Assembly: GCF_018143015.1 (NCBI RefSeq)
Contig: NC_054746.1
Span: 35,434,830 to 35,498,829, forward strand
Reading direction: 5' to 3'
Source of the DNA: Lytechinus variegatus
Taxonomy: Eukaryota > Echinodermata > Echinoidea > Temnopleuroida > Toxopneustidae
Length of the DNA: 64,000 nucleotides
Shown: positions 1 through 13,900 of the stretch, one piece after another
Position numbering within the stretch: position 1 is the stretch's first letter
Layout of the letters: the number at the start of each line of letters is the position of its first letter
Notes under the pieces: generated by a model
The model's database searches: none
Seen by the model: only the letters and a program-made list of their open reading frames with translations
Told to the model about the DNA's origin: nothing
Translations under genes and position numbers: made by a program

Positions 1-194
1 GTAGCTCTTTGAATTCCTTTTGCTGGATCTCGATCCCGCACCGCTCCATATCCACCCCAGCTATCAACCCTTGATTTCAAATTTTTATACTTAACTTCAA
101 TGTGTTGTTGATGAAAAAGACTTATACCATTATCTTTAGAATTTCATATTCATTGTTAGGATAATTCAAATCTCTACAAAATCCTTTGTTCCAG

Positions 195-3100
195 ACCATA
201 CATAACCTAGACCAAGACCCTTCCATCTCCAAATCTCGTCATGACATGAGGAGAAGAAACGTCAAAGATCTCAGGACCACTCATTTCAAATTCGGCAACG
301 ACCCACAACAGTAAGTATAATATGTATATAATAGAAATTTTTAATAAATAAACGTTGAACATTTTTATTATACACTGTATATCATATTCATGTCAATCTT
401 GAAAGAGGTGGAATAGTCAACAATACGCATTGTATTAGCTTAAACAAAATGTAGGCCTAGCTAATTTAGCTGTCATCCTCCCAAAAATACTCCTCTATAA
501 ACATGCATAAAATCATTTATGATTTTCATTAATATCACTTTTAATTTCTCTTGAAATGTTTCATTAATTCCGAACTCTATCCTCTTCTCCGTTTCCCAGT
601 TACGACTCCGAAACTGTCGACTCCTTCCACAAGAACCTCTCGATGACGGGTGCACGTCTTGCGCCCATCCCGACCCCACCGGGTCCTAAGCAACCAGAGG
701 AGAGCCCCTCCTCCGTTGCGAGGAAGATGATTGAGGATGAGAGAGAATCCGCTGTATTCAGACAAGGAGATTACAATGTCACTCGTAAGTGTAACGGTCA
801 TGAAAATATTTATTGTAAAAAAAAATAGAACTTATTTCGCCGAGTGCATAATTAAAAGAGGCATTATCAACTGTGAATAGAACCTATACTACATAGTCTT
901 TATTTATATCCAGAAAATTATTCATTATCGATGACTTTTTTGTTTTGAATAGTGCTGTGGTTAAATTTGGAGAGCAAACTTAAATAAACAAACCATGAAT
1001 ATTTGAAAGGCATTTTTAAGTTTTGACTTTAACAAGTTTGGTCGAATTCACATTTTAAATGTCTGGTTATGTGAAGATTCAACTTTAAAAAAAATGTTTA
1101 CTTTTGTGTCTGCAGGTCCCAGGCCAGGTAAAACAACATTCTCACATGATTACAATGCTACAATGAAGCCAGATAAATCAGCAGCATTCATTGAACCAAC
1201 CCGTATAGCCAAGGGTCGCTTCTTACAGGATGACCCGACCCTTAGGTAAGTTAAAATTTCTAGATATCCTTCATGAAGACTAAATAAAAACAAAGAAGAT
1301 AGAAAGGACAGAGTAATGACACCCCTCCAAAGTAGGACACGGGCATAATACCCTATGGCCCCTCCCTCGATATGCACCTGGTTTTAAGTCAAGAATCTGC
1401 CTTACGGTTTTAATTTGACGGGGTAGTGACTGTCGCAAGAACGTTGTCGTTGAAGAATTTCAACAACAAAACTTTTTATTTTTTATCAAACATTACTGAA
1501 CCTTTTAAGAAAATTCGAGGTAGCTGAATGATTACTATTTGTTTTGTTTTATTTCAGATCTCAGCTGATCGAAGAAGGTGCCACTCTCTTGCCACCCATC
1601 CCCCAAGACGAAGAAGCCATTGCCAAGGTAGAAGCCACAAGCTCGACACTCAAACAGATCTTCCTTCAGTATGACCCTGCAAGGTAAGATGGAATCATGT
1701 AGTCCTTACATCATACTGAAATGAAATATTCGACGAAATAATGATAGTCGATGAAATACAACAGCCGACAATTTATTGCGTCTATTGAACATCATGAAAG
1801 CTTCACATTGGCATATAGGGGAAATTCGTCATAATATAAAAAATGGTTCTCGCCTGTACATCTTATCTACAGTATTTTCATAAATGTGCCTACGTTGTAG
1901 CACTTACACCATTTTGAAGGTGTGTTTAAACCATATCCCGTCTTTCATTAATTGATTAAAACCATTTCAGGGCATTTATAGGGAACGAAAGTTATACGAA
2001 TAGCCATGTTTGCACTACAAAATCATAGTTTTATAAAGAACGTTGATTTTAAGTCAATACTGTCCTTGTTCATATAGGATCGGTTGTGTGAGCAAAGAAG
2101 TTCTGAAGCGAGTAACGGATAGTCTCCTTGACCCGATCTCTGCGGTAGACCTTGATAAACTCATCACCAAGACCAGACATGGCAAAGATGGTACCATTGA
2201 CTATGAAGACTTCGTCCAAAACTTTACAGGTAAGAAATATATTCCTTGTCACTATCTCTTCACGACAACTTTTTTTTTGTATATCATTCGGACAATTATC
2301 AAATTTATCGAAATGTCACAACTTAGTCTGTCCCTTTGTGTTAGTTGCGAAATGATGCAGCTTTTGAATAAGTAAAAGACTCTTCGAAAATGTCCGATCT
2401 TCTTTTATTTGTCCGCTAATTTCTGAGCTTAGACCTACGTATACATGGATAGAATAATACGTTATGTCTTGATATCAACTAAAGAACACTCTCCTATTAT
2501 AAATTCCAGCATGGAAGATGGGTGACGAAGCACACAAAGCCCAAGAGGTAGCAGCAGCCGAACCGAACCTACTACAGATCACACCGGGTGTCCTCAACCG
2601 AGGATTGGGCAAGAGTGCCGGTACAGCCGAGGGTAGCCCTATGTTAGACAGTGCAAACCTGGGCAAGGAATACCAGACTTCCGTCCATTTTAAGGTATGT
2701 TTTAATACAATTGTTGCTTTTGTGTAAATTCCAAGATCTTAATTATTGATGTTTGAGAAGTGCAATGATTTCTTCTGACCCAGTACTATTGATTTATCAC
2801 CCGAATTTTCGACCATCTTGCTCATCATTCTATTTGGACCTTATCTCTATCATTTATCGACCTATCTTCACCAATTTCTCTATCTACAGTTTGGAACGGA
2901 TCAAAATCCAGTTGGTTCTATCTACAACAAGGACTACATCAAAGAACGACCTGGCGTTGTCATGCCAACCAAGGAAGAACCGCCAAAACCATCCGAGGTA
3001 CGTAATATCTTCTATTGCCATTTATTAGCTATATATTCTTGATCAATGTGTGCATGGGTGAATTGCGGATTCTCTAGTAGTTTTAAAATGTAGAGATGAA

Positions 3101-6100
3101 GCCATTTGCATTAATGCTACATTGCACCCTGATTACTCATCGAGTTTGATTATGTAGCTCTCAGTGTACCATTATTAATTGTTAATATACATCCTTTACA
3201 CGACAGGTGATGCATAAGATTCCAGGCGTTGGTTTTGAGAAGAGCACGAAACAGAGCGACTTCACAGACTTCAGTGGAACGAAATCTAAAACCCATCTTC
3301 ACATGGTAAGCATATTAAATGATACACATCCATTGAACGGACGATATACATGTACTCCCTTGAGCCTTGACGACAATTGCATCCATTTTTCGAGACACAC
3401 GCAGTTTTCCCTTGTCGCCAAATTATAAATAAATTGACATTTTCTGTTCTTCATTATAAAAAAAATCTAACCCCGTCCCCGAGGAATAATAATTGGTTGA
3501 AACATTCACACATCCGATTAAATCATCAACACTATGATAATAAGGACATAAGGTTTAAGCTCTCTACTCAGTTAACAGTATCATTTTCAAAGATAATTGG
3601 TCTTACATTCTATCTCACATTAGCTTAGATGAGTTCTTTTACCATCTTGCTATTTATGCCAGATTTATTTTGTTAATTTCTAGATGGATGTTCGTAACAT
3701 GGAGAGTCTGAGAAACAAGCGTCGTCACAATGTCAACAATGTCATCTTTACATGCGACCGAGACAGAGACACTGTCGACAGACAAGATTCGCGTAAGTAT
3801 AACCATCTATTTAAAACATACACAGGATTTTAATGATGTTTGAATTCGTTTCAAAGCATCCTTTTCAAAACGATGTTAAAGGCATGGGTGTCTGTAGAAA
3901 AGTTGGACGACCAATTTACTTCAAAAGTGATATTCTAGGGCGATGCTTAGAAGATGTATCCCAAATAGCCTGCATTAAAAGGCATTCTATAATGAAACTT
4001 TGTGCAAATGTTGAGGCATCCTGATTGTCTTCTAAACCAAAACCTACCTTCACTTCTTCTACATCTTATGAAGACGTAAAATAGAAAACGTGCATTGTTC
4101 GACTGGAAGTGATGGCTGTTTTAACTTCACTTTTGTATTAGAATGATCAAAACGATAACTTTGGGTTTCTCTGTGCTTATTTGCAGTGTCTCACACGAAC
4201 TACATCAAACACTCTCTGGACGGAGATCGCAAGGGATATGAGATGCCGACAACCAAGTACCGCTATCTGGACAGTATCGGCTGTCTTCCTTACGAAGCTC
4301 ACATCCCGTCCGCCTCAGAAACCAGCGAGGCGTATGACTTCCGCAAGAGCATAATGAACACAGAAGACGCGCATGAACGACTCCGTGGGATGCGGACCGA
4401 GAAGAAAGAACGCGTCGAGGATGCGAGGAGGGTCCATTTCAAGCTCGGGAACGACGGACCGAGTCACGTAAGCGAAGCACAGGATAGCTTTACCGATGAT
4501 AATTACAATGGTCTGCAGATTCCAGCTGCTGGGAAGAAGAACATGAGCGATCCCAACTACAAGCACACTCATTCGAGGTAAGATTGTTGTAGAGGAGGAT
4601 GAGGATAATGAAGATTTAATAATGGTGGCAAGAATGACGACGATGGTGATTGAGATGATGATCGATGAAAATAGCTAATTATGAAGATGATAAAGGTGAT
4701 GAAATGATTATGTTGATGACGACGACCGTGATGCTGATGACATTTATTCCTTATGTAATTATGCTAATTATTTTTTAACTGTCTTTTTTTCTTCAAAACA
4801 GTGAAAACACTCAAGATTTGAAGGAAGATCCCATGCGTCCAAGTATATTCGAACAGATCAGAATGGCGAAGAAATCATACTACAACAAGTGAGTATAATT
4901 ATATTCAGATTTGTTAGGAAATTTATTGAGGACATCGATCTGTAATTAATCCTCTCCCCCATCAATCTACTATGATTTATCATTATGGGAGATCAGCATA
5001 TCAATTCACTGAAAATTGTCGAAAAATGTAATATTCATATTTTCATAAGCTCTGATTTGTCTTGGTAAACACCCAAATCGCCAAAAGATTTCTTTGTTAC
5101 GAATTAATTTACAAATATTGATTCTGTTTCTATTTCGCAGCACCCCGAACCCCAGAGACCCACTGCATCTAGAGTTACGACAGTCCCTGATGGCTGCCGA
5201 CCCCGAGAGGACGGGTCGCTTGTCAAAGGCACAGATGAAAGATGTCTGCGGGAAATTCCAGATCAGTGTTAGTCAAAAGGCCATGAACTCATTATTGCAA
5301 AGGTAAGATACACATGTTAAGCTTTGGTATTCTACTATAATTAAATTTTAAACGGTAGTTTCAGGAATATAATCTTTACAAGTGTTACTAAAGGCTCTGT
5401 CATATTATGCAGTCTATATAATACCATTAAAAAGGCATCTGTCTAACGAATTTCGCCAGGCGTTTAAAGGCCTATAGAAGGCCTCAAATTCAGTTGTTAA
5501 ACGACTCTGTCCACATTTTAGATAAGCCAAAAACAACCCAAAGGGCGTAGAAGATCGGTCAAATAAACTTATCAACTCGTTTCTGATGATAGCTTCGTCA
5601 GATGACAGCATTTTGGATAAGGCCTTAAATGATTAATCATATTATTTTTTTTTACTTAACTTACATACCTGGCTGCATTTTCAATTTATTATTTTTTTAT
5701 TGTGAATTTTTATTCAGTGTAGATTTAGATGAGTTTATAACTGATTTTGCATATAACTGGATAGCGAGTCGAAAATTTCGGGTCCCTGGAAAACTGTAAC
5801 TAAAATCAAACGATATTTTCTTTAATCGTTTCAGGTGTGACCGAGTAGGAGATGGGTCGGTTGACTACAATCAGTTCATTAGGAATCTGACATTAGAACA
5901 GGTTCCAAAGGATTTATCAGCAGCTCATAGTTCATCTACCATGAGCCATGATTATAAACCTCTACACCAACGAAGGTAAGTTTTATTATATTTCAGTCTC
6001 TAAAGATTGAATTTCAAACTAAAAGGATCATATTTTAATAAAAAAAAGGATTTAATTATAATCTAAACGGATTCTCTTTCAAAATGAAAAATTAAATATA

Positions 6101-6807
6101 TATTTCAATGAAAAAGGGTCGTGAGGACAAAGAAAGTTTTAAAAATAGATTGACAAATTTATGAATAAATAACCTCGAGAATAATCATTTTATGTTTTAT
6201 CCTTCTTTAATCACATCCAAAGAAATATAGATCGTGGATGAATTATTGAATTAACCTAATTTCTGTTTTTCATTTTCCCCTCTCAGCTATACTGATGCCC
6301 AACTTCTTACCATTCAGCATATGAATAAGAAACCCATCGTACCAGCCCAGTCTCATTTCTTCCATGCCGATCCATTTTTCGGTAAGTTTTAGTTTACTGC
6401 CAATTATTTTGTTCCGGTCGTAACCCTATAATGGCAAACTGGATGATGTTTATAAATCAAAACCATGTATAACTAAACTACCGAAGATGAAAACCATAAC
6501 GAATATCAAAGTGACAGTAACGATTTGTATTTTCTAATCACAATAGATTCAAATTTTATACATCCAAAGAAACTAAGGCCAAGTGGAGTTTAATGATTTT
6601 CCAAAGTTACTGATCACCGTATGTGGTTTGATATTTGTTGCTCTTTGTACTAATGATGTTACGATAAACAGTGTGAATGTATAGACGAATAAACTATTCA
6701 TGATACAGTGCTGATTTATCATTTTCTTTCTCTTTTGTCTTTCAGCAACACCATTTGAATCCATCTCGAATCTTGATTTCTGCAAGCCAGAACTTAAAAG
6801 TTTATGA
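195..6807 (+). CDS. EF-hand protein, axonemal/microtubule-associated type (5' partial, 15 exons)
   Basis: I assembled exons 195-310, 600-784, 1116-1245, 1558-1683, 2078-2229, 2510-2694, 2890-2997, 3207-3305, 3684-3792, 4187-4577, 4802-4888, 5141-5302, 5835-5975, 6287-6381 and 6746-6807. All borders are AG/GT and the sum is 2148 nt, exactly 716 codons including the TGA stop, with no internal stop. There are two EF-hand-like pairs, at residues about 171-235 and 569-640. Their loops (DPARIG, KDGTIDY, DPERTG, DRVGDGSVDY) lack several calcium ligands, so binding may be weak. Short segments HFKFGND, HFKFGTD and HFKLGND recur near residues 30, 296 and 486. Such spaced aromatic/charged motifs plus EF-hands recall ciliary doublet-microtubule proteins, but I cannot name the family, and function is inference. 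The first visible exon opens in frame right after a splice acceptor, so upstream exons lie off the window. The in-frame Met at 246 is not favoured as the start. Confidence 0.85.
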
Positions 6808-6995
6808 ATTATATGAACTTTGTGGCCTTCCCAATATCAGTAAAACTCCGTCCGAGTTATGTGTGCTGTAACCGATAGTATTGTATCTCTAGACGTACTA
6901 CGGTTATTGATTAAAGGCATTATATCGTTTAAAATACTTGGTGCAATTTTAGTAGTGTATTAAGTACCTTGTCTTTGCAATATGTAAATTTTGAT

Positions 6996-7001
6996 AATAA
7001 A
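6996..7001 (+). promoter_or_regulatory. Polyadenylation signal of the EF-hand gene
   Basis: A canonical AATAAA lies about 190 bases after the TGA stop. A GT-rich stretch (tgcgtatgttttta) follows at about 7020, as expected for a cleavage site. This implies a short 3' UTR of roughly 0.2 kb. Confidence 0.6.
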
Positions 7002-7029
7002 TTGTGTCACATGATATTCATGCGTATGT

Positions 7030-8829
7030 TTTTATTTCTATTCATATTCAATGATTGAGGTATGTTGGTATGTCAGTTTATTTTCCAATTGATGTGGTGA
7101 TGCTTGTAAGAAGATTCTATTTGCCAGATAATTTATTAATGTGTTTTTGTGTTTTCTCTCTATATAAAAAAAAACACTTGTAATTGCATGATTAAAAAAT
7201 TCAAATCGCGTCTTCCAAAAAAAAAATGTTGCCATAATTATTGGTTGAATTATTTGAATTTAACCTCAAAATCATATTCATGAATTTACTATATTTATAT
7301 GTTTGACTCAGAAAGAACGACTTTCCTTGGAACTGATGTGCGTCCATTTTATAAAAAATTGTTTTATTTACGCAGTTTATATAAAGTTGGTGTAATTTCA
7401 TCACAATTCTAAATTAAATCATTAAGTGTGCCCATCCCTATCCATGTAGATTTGATTCATTGTACATTTACTTTCAACATTCATACTCTAATAGTTGCAA
7501 GTCAAAGGGTTGTGTAAAATATGAGCGAGAATACCATTTAACTTCAGTGTACCAAGAAAGTACACGTTGTAATGAAATTAAGTCATAAATCACTGACTTA
7601 AACCCAGAATATATATCGACAGTGAAATGAAAGTAGCTATTTTTTTTATAGAAAACTTATACCTCCTTGTTCTTATCATGACTATATAAGTATCTTGAAT
7701 TTTGATATTTTATTTATGGATGTGCACGTACAAATTATGCTCAATATCATGTGCATTATAAATTTCTCCACAAACATTTGGTAAAAGCTGCATATTTTCA
7801 TTGAGCAATATTCATTGACAAGCAAAATCTTGTGAGAAAATAATATAACGCCAATATTTCTAGTTATGTGTGCTAATTATTTGACAAAATGGTGTGCAAA
7901 GTATTGATTTTGTTGCTTAAAATGTGCATTTTCGATTTGCAATGTTTTTGCAGTATATTATTTCTGTGCGATATTTTAAGTTTCCTTTGTTGTTTCATGC
8001 ATGTGTATAAATATGCAATATTTTGAATGCCTGTAGTTATATTTTATAAAATTTAATGTAAAGGAATAATAATCAGAAATCTACTCTATTTATTATTTGC
8101 TTGTGTTTTTCTTTGTTTCTCAGCCCATATGAATGAATTATTAAGCTTAAAAAACAAACAAATAAATTTATTTCCACGGACTAATACATTTTATTCTTAT
8201 TCTTAATTAAAATGTTATGTTTTGACACGCTGATGTAACAAAGGAATGCAATTCGGGTAATGATTGGTCACTGGCTTACGAAGGCACATTGTGACGTCGA
8301 GAAAACCACCTTTAGACAGCCAATGAAAAGAAAGTTCTGAAGTGTGTATTAAACGATAATGAAGGGTCAAAAACATGCATGTGATGCCGGGATGTGATGT
8401 GATGCCGAGATGAAGAGGAAAAAGAGAATTTGTGAAGAGGGATGATGGGGAGGTGAGTAAAAAAGAGACAGCGAGAAGGAAATAGAGGGATAGAAGGAAA
8501 GTGATGTGAGGTGAGGTATAAAGATATTAGTTTTGAGATTTTGCAATTTAAGATCTTATTGAATTTTATTTCGTGCCACGATACACGAAAATTTCCACAA
8601 AATAGGCATACAACTCCACTTTGATGTATAACAATAACTCAGAATCATTTCATAAGGTACAAGGCGATCTGAATTTGACGTCATGTTTTTTTTCTTAATA
8701 ATTGAATAGGTGATAATATAAATACACTACCAATTGCTCTTATTTTTACATTCTTTTTAGCTCCCTTATCTCTTTCTTTCTCTCTGTCAATTTCCTATTC
8801 CTCCTTCTAGTACCACTTTTAAAATCATA
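7030..8829. other. AT-rich intergenic stretch without a recognised gene
   Basis: Low-complexity AT-rich DNA follows the EF-hand gene. Short open frames here match nothing I recognise and lack splice support. A purine-rich patch lies at 8360-8520 (gatgtgatgccg repeats, then gag/gaa-rich). Confidence 0.5.
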
Positions 8830-9147
8830 GGCCCGTATTCTGAAGTAATGTTTAACTTAGACTTAGACCATGGTCTAACTCTGTGTTAAAATTATGGGAA
8901 GCCAAAAGTGTCAAAATTTTTATTCAGTTGTATTATTCTTATGTTTACTGTTCTCTTTCCTGATTCATCTATGATGAAGACAATCATCATTTTTATACTT
9001 ACTAGACAATTATGAATGATTTGAGAGCCAAATGAGCTGAAATATGACATATCTAATGTTAACTATTTATGTAACAGTTGGCTATCCATACTTAAACCAC
9101 AACTTTAAACCTGAGTTTAAGTTAAACCTGACTTCAGAATACGGGCC
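8830..9147. mobile_element. MITE with GGCCCGTATTCTGAAG inverted ends
   Basis: The left end reads GGCCCGTATTCTGAAGT and the right end is its reverse complement (ACTTCAGAATACGGGCC). The inverted homology continues into TTTAACTTA-type sequence. A 3-bp ATA stands immediately outside both ends, a plausible target-site duplication. The element is 318 bp and has no coding capacity, so it is a non-autonomous DNA transposon. Confidence 0.8.
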
Positions 9148-9159
9148 ATAGGGTGTGAT

Positions 9160-10900
9160 AATTTTCATGTCCTTAAGGTGACTGTCGCCCCTGATTGCCT
9201 TTTTAATTATTGTTTGAAAGCAATCAACAAATCAGGACCTTGACCATGACAAGAATAAAACGCAACGCAAGTTTCTTACCCTATCTTAATAGTCACGTTT
9301 TACTTCTTTTTTTAAAGATTTCAGTATAATGCCAAGCTGAAAGAAATGATTGATAACCATCTCATTGTGAAGACAGAGTTCCTGAGTCATATATGTGTCA
9401 TACACATACCTGCAATCGCTAAAAATCCTTTTACACAACACGATGTAAATCAACCTTTAGAACTTGTGTTAACGAGACCCTTTTTTCAACAAGACAAACC
9501 CAGAATATAATGTCTGTATAGGCCTATAGTGAAACTTTATCTAACAATCATATAAATTTGAGATAGAAAGTATATTGACATCATCGTTGAAAATATCTTC
9601 ATATCAATAATAATATTTATTTACAGAATTATACTCTCACAAAAATATAGGTCCACTATTAAAGCTTAATTGCAGACCAGTTTCAAGACCAATTCACATT
9701 ATAAGATGGCCTTTTAATGCACCTCTCTGAAGATCGAGTGACGTGTCAATATTCCTTTTTAAAGAGATGGTATAAGCCGTTGTATTTCAGAGATGCCCCC
9801 AACGTGACACATGGAAACCTCTTTCCATTACCCCCTCGCACTTTCCAACTTGTGCAGTGTTGTGACTCAATCCTGGGACTCTTTAGCCTGGGTATTGAGA
9901 ATCTTAAAGAGTAGGATTTAAGAGGAGATTTATCGCTTCCTTCCTAAGTCAATCTAAAGGTAGGGAAATATTTTCCTTCTGAGGGGATGTACTAATTGCT
10001 CTTCTAAAAACCTGCAATTCAAATTTCCTTTTAACCCGCAAAGCTAGTGAATCTGCGATGTAATAACAGCTTTAACCGTAATCTTTCGTGAGAAGAGAGA
10101 AGGGGAGGGGGTCAGGGGTGGGGTGGGTGGATGATCACTAGAATCTATTCCGTATACATCAACAAAAATGAAGAACTGCATGGAATGCAATTTCATGTCA
10201 AATCATTAAACATCGGCCTTTATCTTACTGTCTCCACTAAATAATTACCCTTTTACAGGAAAAATATACATGCATGATTAAATCTTCGATCCCTTTCTAC
10301 AGAATATATTTGGGCATTGTTTTTACCTGTTCTGGGCCCTTGATCGTAAATGGCATGTAGGCCTCAATCTGTGTAAAAACATTCCCTTAAGTTACAATCA
10401 ATATTGTAAGGTTTAAGTAATTATGTTTCTTTATATACACCAAATGCATTAAAACTAGGCACACCCCCCCCCACTTGAAAATGCTCGATTCTCAAACGTC
10501 TTGGAAGAGGTGTCAAAGCATGCGTTTGGAAAACAATGATGACGTTACTATTGCGTCATTGTCATTAAGAAGTTCAATAAGTTTAAGTAAAACCCCGGTA
10601 GCTTTATTCAGTTTCGGGAAGTTTTCACGGAGCGGACGGAAGGGCGGTAAATTAATGCGTTAAATGCGTGCGTCCTTCGTAAGAAAAATACCTCGTCGCA
10701 ACAATTTCTGGAGATGCACAAAAGCCAGAACGATATTCAGAATTTTCTGTAGCGTACAAGAAAAATCCTCTTGACTTTGTCATTGCTTGTATTGTTGAAA
10801 TAAGTGGATAACAGAATACCGAGCAGAATTTATTGATCAAATGTTAAGGAGAGCGAGTTAACGATATTGGTAACTTCAGAACCCATCAGTTGGTCGACAG
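9160..10900. other. Intergenic region upstream of the first PLAC8 gene
   Basis: I see no gene here. A G-rich patch lies at 10090-10130 and a C-run at 10464-10473. The last 300 bases before the TATA box are somewhat richer in GC and CpG (for example 10620-10680) and could hold promoter sequence, which is inference from position. Confidence 0.4.
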
Positions 10901-10909
10901 GAGGAGAGG

Positions 10910-10918
10910 CATATATAG
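10910..10918 (+). promoter_or_regulatory. TATA box of the first PLAC8-like gene
   Basis: CATATATAG lies 58 bases upstream of the proposed start codon at 10968. That predicts a transcription start near 10940 and a 5' UTR of about 25-30 bases. The coding start is followed after 13 nt by a perfect donor (gtaagt), so TATA, start and donor form a coherent first exon. Confidence 0.5.
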
Positions 10919-10967
10919 TGGACTTCAGTTGAGGATAAAAACTTACTGGATATTTAACACAGCAAAC

Positions 10968-13900
10968 ATGATGTACTTAGGTAAGTAGACTGATATGACA
11001 ATTGTCATCTTCATTCATTCATAAACACGATCATTTTAAGATATTTGTTGCATGAATAAACCAAAAGTTAATTCCCAAGAAGCAAACCAAATCAAAATAG
11101 AGCTTACGATCAATGGAATGATCATCACCGAAAAAACATTAGGAGGCTGATATGTCAGAATGGATTAAGAGTTTAAAAAAAAAACAAGATGCGAGCGACC
11201 AAAGGTTTTGACCTTCTAATACAAAATATATATAATCATAATTTCTTTTATAGATTTTGTTTTAATATTCAGACAATAATATGATATTTTACTCTTTCCA
11301 TTTTGCTTTCTTTCCATTTTTCCTTTAATATTGGTCGTGACACCTTTTTTTCAGGGGAGGGGGTCATCTATACGCCAGTGGTTATCAACAATAATGCAGG
11401 GTGGCGTATTCAGGGTTACGTCACCTCCTTGTTCCTCTGTAAAAAGCACCATCACTTCTTGCCTTCATCCAATTATACTATTTTACTACTGCCCTCACTT
11501 CCCACATTATTTCCTCCCACGTCAAGTAACCACCCATCCTCATACCCTGCCCCTGCCCTGGCCAATCTCTTGCTCTTTCTTATAAAAATGCAGGGACGAC
11601 CCCTTGGAATTTCGTTTGGGCGAGGGGTAAGATGACGCAGGGATTAGATTAATTCTATACTTTAAAATTTATACAATAAAAATAGGTGTACTGCATGGTT
11701 AAAAATCCATGTCTTTTTATCCTTTATTAGTCTTTAATTTGTTAATTACTATTGAAAGATCACGGGTGGGGGTTCTCAGCTAGGAAGAACAAAGTCCGGG
11801 GCAATAACGAATATCACCTCTTCCTTACAACACATGCATCATCTGAACGGATGAAGAGGGAAGGTAAAGCCTCGAAACCACAGTTAGGGGGTTTTCGTTA
11901 AAAAAGGAGAACTTTTAAGGGTTTCGCGTTTTCTTTCACTTTCTCTTTCTTGCTTTTTCAAACTCCCCTCTTTCCTTGTGGCGTAGCCCCTGTCAAAATG
12001 CAGATATTGAGCCATGCCGAGAAATATGTTTACTTTGATAAATCATGTCTGACTTTAAACGATACTTGTCTAAACAAAGTACACAAATAATGAACTAAAC
12101 AGACGCACACGAAAAATACACACAACAGATGATAAAAAGTTTTCCTTTGATTGTTCTGGTCGTTGTACATATTTGTTTAAATTGTTAATGAGCTTTTCCT
12201 TCATGTTGATTATAATATCAATACAAAATATCACTTTCACAAACTTATTCTGAATGATGATGAGACATAGAATGAAAAAAAAAACCAATGTAATACATAA
12301 ATAAGACAAATTATTTCTACTTCTACCCATGATATCGTAACAATATAACTTGCTTGTTCCAGGAGTGACAAGTCGGGGCCCACAAAGTAGCCCTCTGTCT
12401 CTCCTAAGGATTTACAACCACCCCCCCAAAGGAAAATCTATACCATTGGTTTATGCAATGACTTGAAGACCAAGTGGAGGTAATTAAATACTGACTATTT
12501 AAATAAATGCCTTCCTGTTTTTATTAACGCATGCTTTTATTGTTTTGTGTAGAGTAAAATTACATGTCTTTCCCTTTATTAATAGTGAACACTCCCTTGG
12601 TTTGCAGCACGCCTATTCTAGATTGAACCATGAACCTAAAATTAGAACACTAGACAATCTTGCGGTATATAACATAATAAAAATAGTTCAGAGTACATAA
12701 TTATTTGATACATAATGACGTTCGGGATTACATTTATTTCATTTGATTTTTTTTCATTCGGAACATTTTCATTACAACTATTTTGTAAAATAAATGTAAA
12801 TATATCATTCGGATTAATAAGCATATTATAGGCTTAACAGCGATTGTTTCACATTGATCAGACCAATTCTTCAGATTATAAGATGATTAATTAACATCAG
12901 ATTATAATCTCCTTCCTGTTGTCTATACATGTATAATCGGCTTGACCTGAGAAATAAATAGACATCATGTTACCTAATCATTGAAGTTCAAATCACTATC
13001 TCACGTTGTTTACATTGTCGTTGACTCACATGGCGGATGTCAGAGATTTGTAAAACGTGCTCAAATTGCAGGGGGTGGGGATCCTATGAAACTTCTTTTG
13101 ATCTCATCCTTTTTACAGGTCATTTCTTATACCTTTTCCCATCTTTGTTGTTGAATCTTACTTGAAAGACATCGAAACTTGATAGTGCTGGATACTGGAT
13201 CCAGAAGTTCTGAGCGCCTTGACAAATTATTTATAATTTACTCTTTCGAGATTCAACATCATTCAATTCGATGCAAAATACACTCTTACATATACAAATC
13301 ATATAAGAAAAAAAAAAGATTATGAAATTAGGGTCTCTGAAAAGGTATTTAAAAAAAAAAGAATTGAACTTGTCGGGTTTTTTCCCAAATATTAGCCCAA
13401 TTATTTTTTTTTAAATAGATAACGTTTAATAACAATCATAAAGCATTTTTTTTTAAATACAAAATGTTTTTCAAGCTTGAAACTATTAACGAAGTAATCA
13501 TTCCAAAATGACGATTATGTAAGATGAAGGTCTTAAAACACAATTAACCAGTCACTTATTATTTGATTGTCATAATAACTGACATTACTTCCACAGCAAG
13601 CATTTAACATTCCATACCTGACATAAGTTTCATAATCAAGTGCTTCTTATATACCTACGTGTCATTTCAATGCTGTCCATTACACGAAAACTAAGAGTGA
13701 CATATTTTCATATATGTTTCTAACATAACCATCCTTTAACTATGTGAGCGTTGGCATGAATCATGTTCCTTTCCTGAAATAAGTAATTGATCGTGAGTTT
13801 CCAGTTCTATTTATGCAATTATCTTTGTTAAAAATATTTTTTGGCAATCCTTACTAGAATAGAGGAAAAATAACGTGAAATGGAACTAAGTGTATTCACG

